NCBI RefSeq assembly: GCF_026041215.1
Contig: NZ_JAPEIQ010000028.1
Location: forward strand, 124,001 to 188,000
From: Hoyosella sp. YIM 151337
Lineage (GTDB): Bacteria > Actinomycetota > Actinomycetes > Mycobacteriales > Mycobacteriaceae
Direction of reading: 5' to 3'
DNA length: 64,000 nt
The notes below the pieces were generated by a model, which did not search any database, had not been told where the DNA came from, and worked only from the letters and a program-made list of their open reading frames with translations. Every line of letters starts with the position of its first letter. Position 1 is the first letter of the stretch. Positions 60,857-64,000 of this stretch are shown piece after piece. Both the position numbers and the translations under genes were made by a program.

Positions 60857-61642
60857 TCAGACGATCTTCTGCGCGATGAGGTACTTGGCGATCGCATTGC
60901 CGCCGTCGCCTTCGTCGGCAACCTTCTCACCAGCGGTACGCGGCGGTTTCGGTGTCGCACCTGTCACCGTGGTCGCTGCGTTCGAGACACCCGCGACGTC
61001 GGCCTCAACACCCAGATCCGCCAGGGTGAGGGTTTCGATCGGCTTCTTCTTCGCGGCCATGATGCCCTTGAAGGACGGGAAGCGTGGCTCGTTGATCTTC
61101 TCGTTGACGCTCACGATGGCCGGGAGCGGCGCCTCGAGGGTGAACACACCTTCGTCGGTCTCACGCTCAGCGGTGGCCTTATCGCCCTCGATTTCGAGCT
61201 TGCGCACATGCGTCAGCTGCGGAATTCCGAGGTAGTAGGAGATCATCGCGGGGACTGCGCCCACGCGGCCGTCTGTGGCCTCATTGCCGGTGATCACGAG
61301 CTCGGTGCCCTCAACGGTGCCGAGCGCCGCAGCGAGGATGTACGCAGTCTGTACTGCGTCGGAGCCATGCAGCGCGGGATCGTTGATGTGAATGGCCTTG
61401 TCCGCACCCATAGAGAGAGCCTTGCGGATCGCGTCGGTTGCCCGATCCGGACCTGCACAGACCACGGTGACCTCACCGCCGTGCTTCTCCTTGATGAGCA
61501 GCGCCTCTTCAACCGCGCGCTCGTTGATCTCGTCGAGTACGGGATCTGCGGAATCGCGGTCGAGGGTGAAATCATCTTCCCTCAATTTGCGCTCTGACCA
61601 GGTGTCAGGGACCTGCTTGATCAAGACGACTACATTTGTCAT
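60857..61642 (-). CDS. etfB: Electron transfer flavoprotein beta subunit
   Basis: 261 residues. Partner of EtfA; binds AMP. VVVLIKQVPDT start, LDEINERAVEEALLIKEKHGGEVTVVCAGP, GSDAVQTAYILAAAL and the beta-subunit signature VRKLEIEGDKATAERETDEG with LPAIVSVNEKINEPRFPSFKGIMAAKKK. First gene of etfBA; GGAGG is about 12 bp upstream. Divergent from the methyltransferase gene. Confidence 0.97.
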   Translation of the reverse strand: MTNVVVLIKQVPDTWSERKLREDDFTLDRDSADPVLDEINERAVEEALLIKEKHGGEVTVVCAGPDRATDAIRKALSMGADKAIHINDPALHGSDAVQTAYILAAALGTVEGTELVITGNEATDGRVGAVPAMISYYLGIPQLTHVRKLEIEGDKATAERETDEGVFTLEAPLPAIVSVNEKINEPRFPSFKGIMAAKKKPIETLTLADLGVEADVAGVSNAATTVTGATPKPPRTAGEKVADEGDGGNAIAKYLIAQKIV

Positions 61643-61734
61643 GGGTCTTACTTGACCTCCTGCGAGTGGTGGATATTCCGGTTCCGGTAACTCTTCGGCC
61701 TTCGCGTCAAACGAGGACCACTACCCACACCTAT

Positions 61735-61750
61735 GTTACCGGCGAGTAAC
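61735..61750. promoter_or_regulatory. Candidate operator over the etfBA promoter
   Basis: GTTAC-CGGCGA-GTAAC inverted repeat. It overlaps a minus-strand -10-like TAACAT (complement of 61733-61738), which would start etfBA about 85 nt upstream of etfB. The placement suits a repressor, perhaps a fatty-acid-responsive TetR protein, but the factor is unknown. Confidence 0.45.
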
Positions 61751-61865
61751 TTATGTGCAAGTATCAAGGTGAACATACTCTATTGCTTACGAACATGGCA
61801 GTACCGGCTTCGCGAAGATGCCCCAGAATTCTGGAGTTCGCCCACTATGGTCGTAGGCTGCCTTG

Positions 61866-62669
61866 GTGACTGAATTCACCGGCACAGCAACTGGCACGCA
61901 TGTAAGCGGCTTTGAAACCAGTTCTACTGACGGGCATCTGCCACTCACTGGCGAGCGGACGGTCCCCGGAATCGCGGAGGAGAACTACTGGTTCCGCCGT
62001 CACGAAATCGTCTATCTCGATATGCTCGCACGCTGCACCGGCAAGGTAGTCGTCGACGCGGGTTTCGGGGAAGGTTACGGCGCCGCACTTCTCGCGAGCA
62101 CCGCGAGCGCTGTGATCGGTCTCGACTACGACCAGCAAGCAGCCGAACATGCCAGTCGCCGATACCCGGAGATCACTACCGTGCGGTCGAACCTCGCCGC
62201 ACTCCCACTCGCTGACGCATCCGTTGATGTCGTCGTGAATTTCCAGGTGATCGAACATCTTTGGGACCAGTTGCAGTTCATCAAGGAGTGCCACCGAGTG
62301 CTTCGCCCTGGCGGCCAACTACTGATCTCGACACCAAATCGGATCACGTTCTCGCCTGGTCGTGACACTCCGCTGAACCCCTTCCATACCCGCGAACTCA
62401 ACGCCGCCGAACTCACCGAACTTCTCACCGATGGGGCCCTCCGCGTCGACGTGATGACAGGGGTCCACCACGGACACCGGCTCAAGGAACTCGACGCCCG
62501 GTACGGTGGCTCACTCATCGACGAGCAACTCAAACATGCGCTCGCCGGTGACCCGTGGCCGCCAGAGCTGAGCGCCGACGTCGCAGGCGTCACGGCGCAC
62601 GATTTCATCATCGACGAAGCCGGCATTGATGCGAGTCTTGATCTCGTTGCCATTGCCGTCAAAGCGTGA
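61866..62669 (+). CDS. SAM-dependent methyltransferase (Rv3030-like)
   Basis: 267 residues, class I methyltransferase. Motif I VVVDAGFGEGYGAALL, acidic residue in VIGLDYD, motif III NFQVIEHLWDQLQFI and LRPGGQLLISTPN. GTG 61866 lies 6 nt after TAGGCT, suggesting a leaderless mRNA; TTG 61863 is possible. Next to a GH57 enzyme, the same pair that opens the mycobacterial methylglucose-lipopolysaccharide cluster, so sugar O-methylation is the best guess. Confidence 0.85.
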   Translation: MTEFTGTATGTHVSGFETSSTDGHLPLTGERTVPGIAEENYWFRRHEIVYLDMLARCTGKVVVDAGFGEGYGAALLASTASAVIGLDYDQQAAEHASRRYPEITTVRSNLAALPLADASVDVVVNFQVIEHLWDQLQFIKECHRVLRPGGQLLISTPNRITFSPGRDTPLNPFHTRELNAAELTELLTDGALRVDVMTGVHHGHRLKELDARYGGSLIDEQLKHALAGDPWPPELSADVAGVTAHDFIIDEAGIDASLDLVAIAVKA

Positions 62670-62683
62670 ATCAGCGAGGCATT

Positions 62684-64000
62684 GTGAATTCGCTCACGGT
62701 GACCGCACGACATACTGACTCGGCACCTGGAATGTTCTGTCTCGTCCTCCACAGCCACCTGCCGTGGCTTGCCCACCATGGCCGCTGGCCGGTCGGTGAA
62801 GAGTGGCTGTATCAGTCGTGGGCCGCGACTTACCAGCCGGTCTTGCGTGTGCTGCGCCGCCTCGCGGAGGAAGGGCGCGAAAACCTCCTAACACTCGGCG
62901 TAACCCCCGTACTCGCCGCGCAACTCGATGATCCCTACACGGTGGCAGGGATGCACGACTGGCTCGGTAATTGGCAGTTGCGCAGCCATGAAGCAGCGCT
63001 CACACCGCGCCGAGGCCAGTCCGGCAGCGCTGCGACCGCACCCGCAGCGCTGCGCGAGCTGGGCGCCCGTGAACACCGTGCCTCTGCGGCGGCGCTGGCG
63101 GACTTCGAACAACATTGGCGGCACGGGGGCGCGGGCCTCATCAGAGCGCTCAGCGATTCCGGCGCGGTCGAACTGCTCGGCGGCCCGCTCACGCACCCCT
63201 TTCAACCGCTCCTCGATCCCAACCTGCGGGCATTCGCGCTGCAACAGGGACTCGCCGACGCGAAGCAGCGGTTTGGCCAGCGTCCCACCGGAATCTGGGC
63301 ACCGGAGTGCGCGTACACACCCGGGCTGGAAACGCTCTACCAGCAAAGCGGCGTCACGCATTTTCTCGTCGACGGCCCCAGCCTCCGCGGCGATACGAGC
63401 CTCGGACGCCCCGTTGGCGCGTCCAATGTGGTCGCATTCGGGCGTGACCTCAGTGTCAGCTATCGCGTGTGGTCACCCAAGTCGGGCTACCCCGGGCACC
63501 GTGACTATCGCGACTTTCACAGTTACCACCACGCAACTGGACTCAAGCCTGCGCGCGTCACCAGCAAGCACACCCCGCCTGAACGCAAGTCCCCCTACGA
63601 CCCAGATCGAGCCGCTGCCGCGCTCTCCGAACACGCTGACGACTTCATCGCAACCGTGCGCGCCCGGCTTACCGAGGAGGCCGCCCGGATCGGCCGTCCG
63701 GCAGTCGTCGTTGCCGCATTTGACACCGAACTATTCGGACACTGGTGGCATGAGGGTCCGGACTGGCTTGAACTCGTGCTGCGCCGGATGCCTGAAGCTG
63801 GCATCACCGTAGGTACCCTTCGGGATGCGAAAAACCAGGGATATGTTGGCAGTGCGACGCCGATACCCGACTCCTCGTGGGGATCGGGCAAGGACTGGCG
63901 CGTGTGGGCTGGTCATGGTGTGCAGGATCTCGTTCAGCTGAACGCTGAAGTCGCCGACCTGGCCATTACCGCCGTGTGCAAGCGGCGGGAGCAGATCCCC
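62684..64000 (+). CDS. GH57 1,4-alpha-glucan branching enzyme, 3'-truncated
   Basis: The first 439 residues are present; the frame is still open at the window end. GH57 conserved regions: LVLHSHLPWLAHHGRWPVGEEWL, the nucleophile Glu208 in GIWAPECAY and the acid/base Asp347 in AAFDTELFGHWWHEGP. GTG 62684 has GCGAGG 4-5 bp upstream and follows the methyltransferase stop by 14 bp. In mycobacteria the Rv3031 counterpart branches alpha-glucan for MGLP. The cluster should continue with a glycosyltransferase beyond the window. Confidence 0.92.
   Translation, partial: MNSLTVTARHTDSAPGMFCLVLHSHLPWLAHHGRWPVGEEWLYQSWAATYQPVLRVLRRLAEEGRENLLTLGVTPVLAAQLDDPYTVAGMHDWLGNWQLRSHEAALTPRRGQSGSAATAPAALRELGAREHRASAAALADFEQHWRHGGAGLIRALSDSGAVELLGGPLTHPFQPLLDPNLRAFALQQGLADAKQRFGQRPTGIWAPECAYTPGLETLYQQSGVTHFLVDGPSLRGDTSLGRPVGASNVVAFGRDLSVSYRVWSPKSGYPGHRDYRDFHSYHHATGLKPARVTSKHTPPERKSPYDPDRAAAALSEHADDFIATVRARLTEEAARIGRPAVVVAAFDTELFGHWWHEGPDWLELVLRRMPEAGITVGTLRDAKNQGYVGSATPIPDSSWGSGKDWRVWAGHGVQDLVQLNAEVADLAITAVCKRREQIP

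Overview
This is a high-GC actinobacterial chromosome segment, most likely from the Mycobacteriales (a Hoyosella-, Rhodococcus- or Nocardia-like organism rather than Mycobacterium itself). The markers are a histone-like HupB with a very long Lys/Ala tail, a DesA3-type acyl-CoA desaturase, a CofC/FbiD F420 enzyme, Cfp6, an LppZ-like lipoprotein and the start of a methylglucose-lipopolysaccharide (MGLP) cluster. From about 10.7 kb onward the gene order follows, as I recall it, the M. tuberculosis Rv2977c-Rv3031 region, with several insertions. The species call is inference; no rRNA or other decisive marker is present.

Layout. 1-5.0 kb: a PHA/fatty-acid operon (acyl-CoA ligase, PHA synthase, alpha/beta-hydrolase of depolymerase type, FadE25-like acyl-CoA dehydrogenase). 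5.0-10.6 kb: a PadR regulator with a DUF1707 membrane protein, a DUF4262 protein, a DEAD-box helicase and the DesA3-like desaturase, with two related palindromic repeats. 10.7-19.7 kb: thiL, DUF3515, ddl, gpsA, cofC, ppk, mutT1, hupB. 19.8-36.9 kb: a branched-chain amino acid and serine block (leuDC with a divergent IclR regulator, leuB, serA, ilvBNC, ilvD), interrupted by tRNA-Glu, tRNA-Gln, gltX, an FAH-family enzyme, an MFS transporter and a secreted serine protease. 37-48.6 kb: DoxX protein, LppZ-like lipoprotein, ADC-fold protein, gatB, pfkA, an inserted SLC13 transporter with a DcuSR/CitAB-type two-component system, then gatA-gatC. 48.7-55.5 kb: TetR/P450 pair, ACT protein, GNAT, ligA, a small membrane protein, a short MetE-like protein. 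55.4-61.7 kb: mnmA, cysteine desulfurase, acyltransferase, GNAT, etfA, etfB. 61.9-64 kb: methyltransferase and a GH57 branching enzyme cut by the window end.

How the parts connect. GltX, tRNA-Gln, tRNA-Glu and GatCAB together form the indirect Gln-tRNA(Gln) route. The ilv and leu genes cover most of Val/Ile/Leu synthesis (no leuA or ilvE here). The ilvB leader encodes a 15-residue peptide rich in Ile/Val/Leu, followed by an intrinsic terminator, which is a clear attenuator. ETF is the electron acceptor for acyl-CoA dehydrogenases such as the one at 3.8 kb. The cysteine desulfurase directly precedes mnmA in the direction of transcription and could supply sulfur for tRNA 2-thiolation.

Most of the window is conserved core genome. 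The features most worth a second look are the ilv attenuator, the two-copy palindromic repeat, the structured tRNA spacer, the repeat-built HupB tail, the inserted transporter/two-component unit, the DUF4262 protein with an unassigned C-terminal half, and a recurring leaderless start arrangement.
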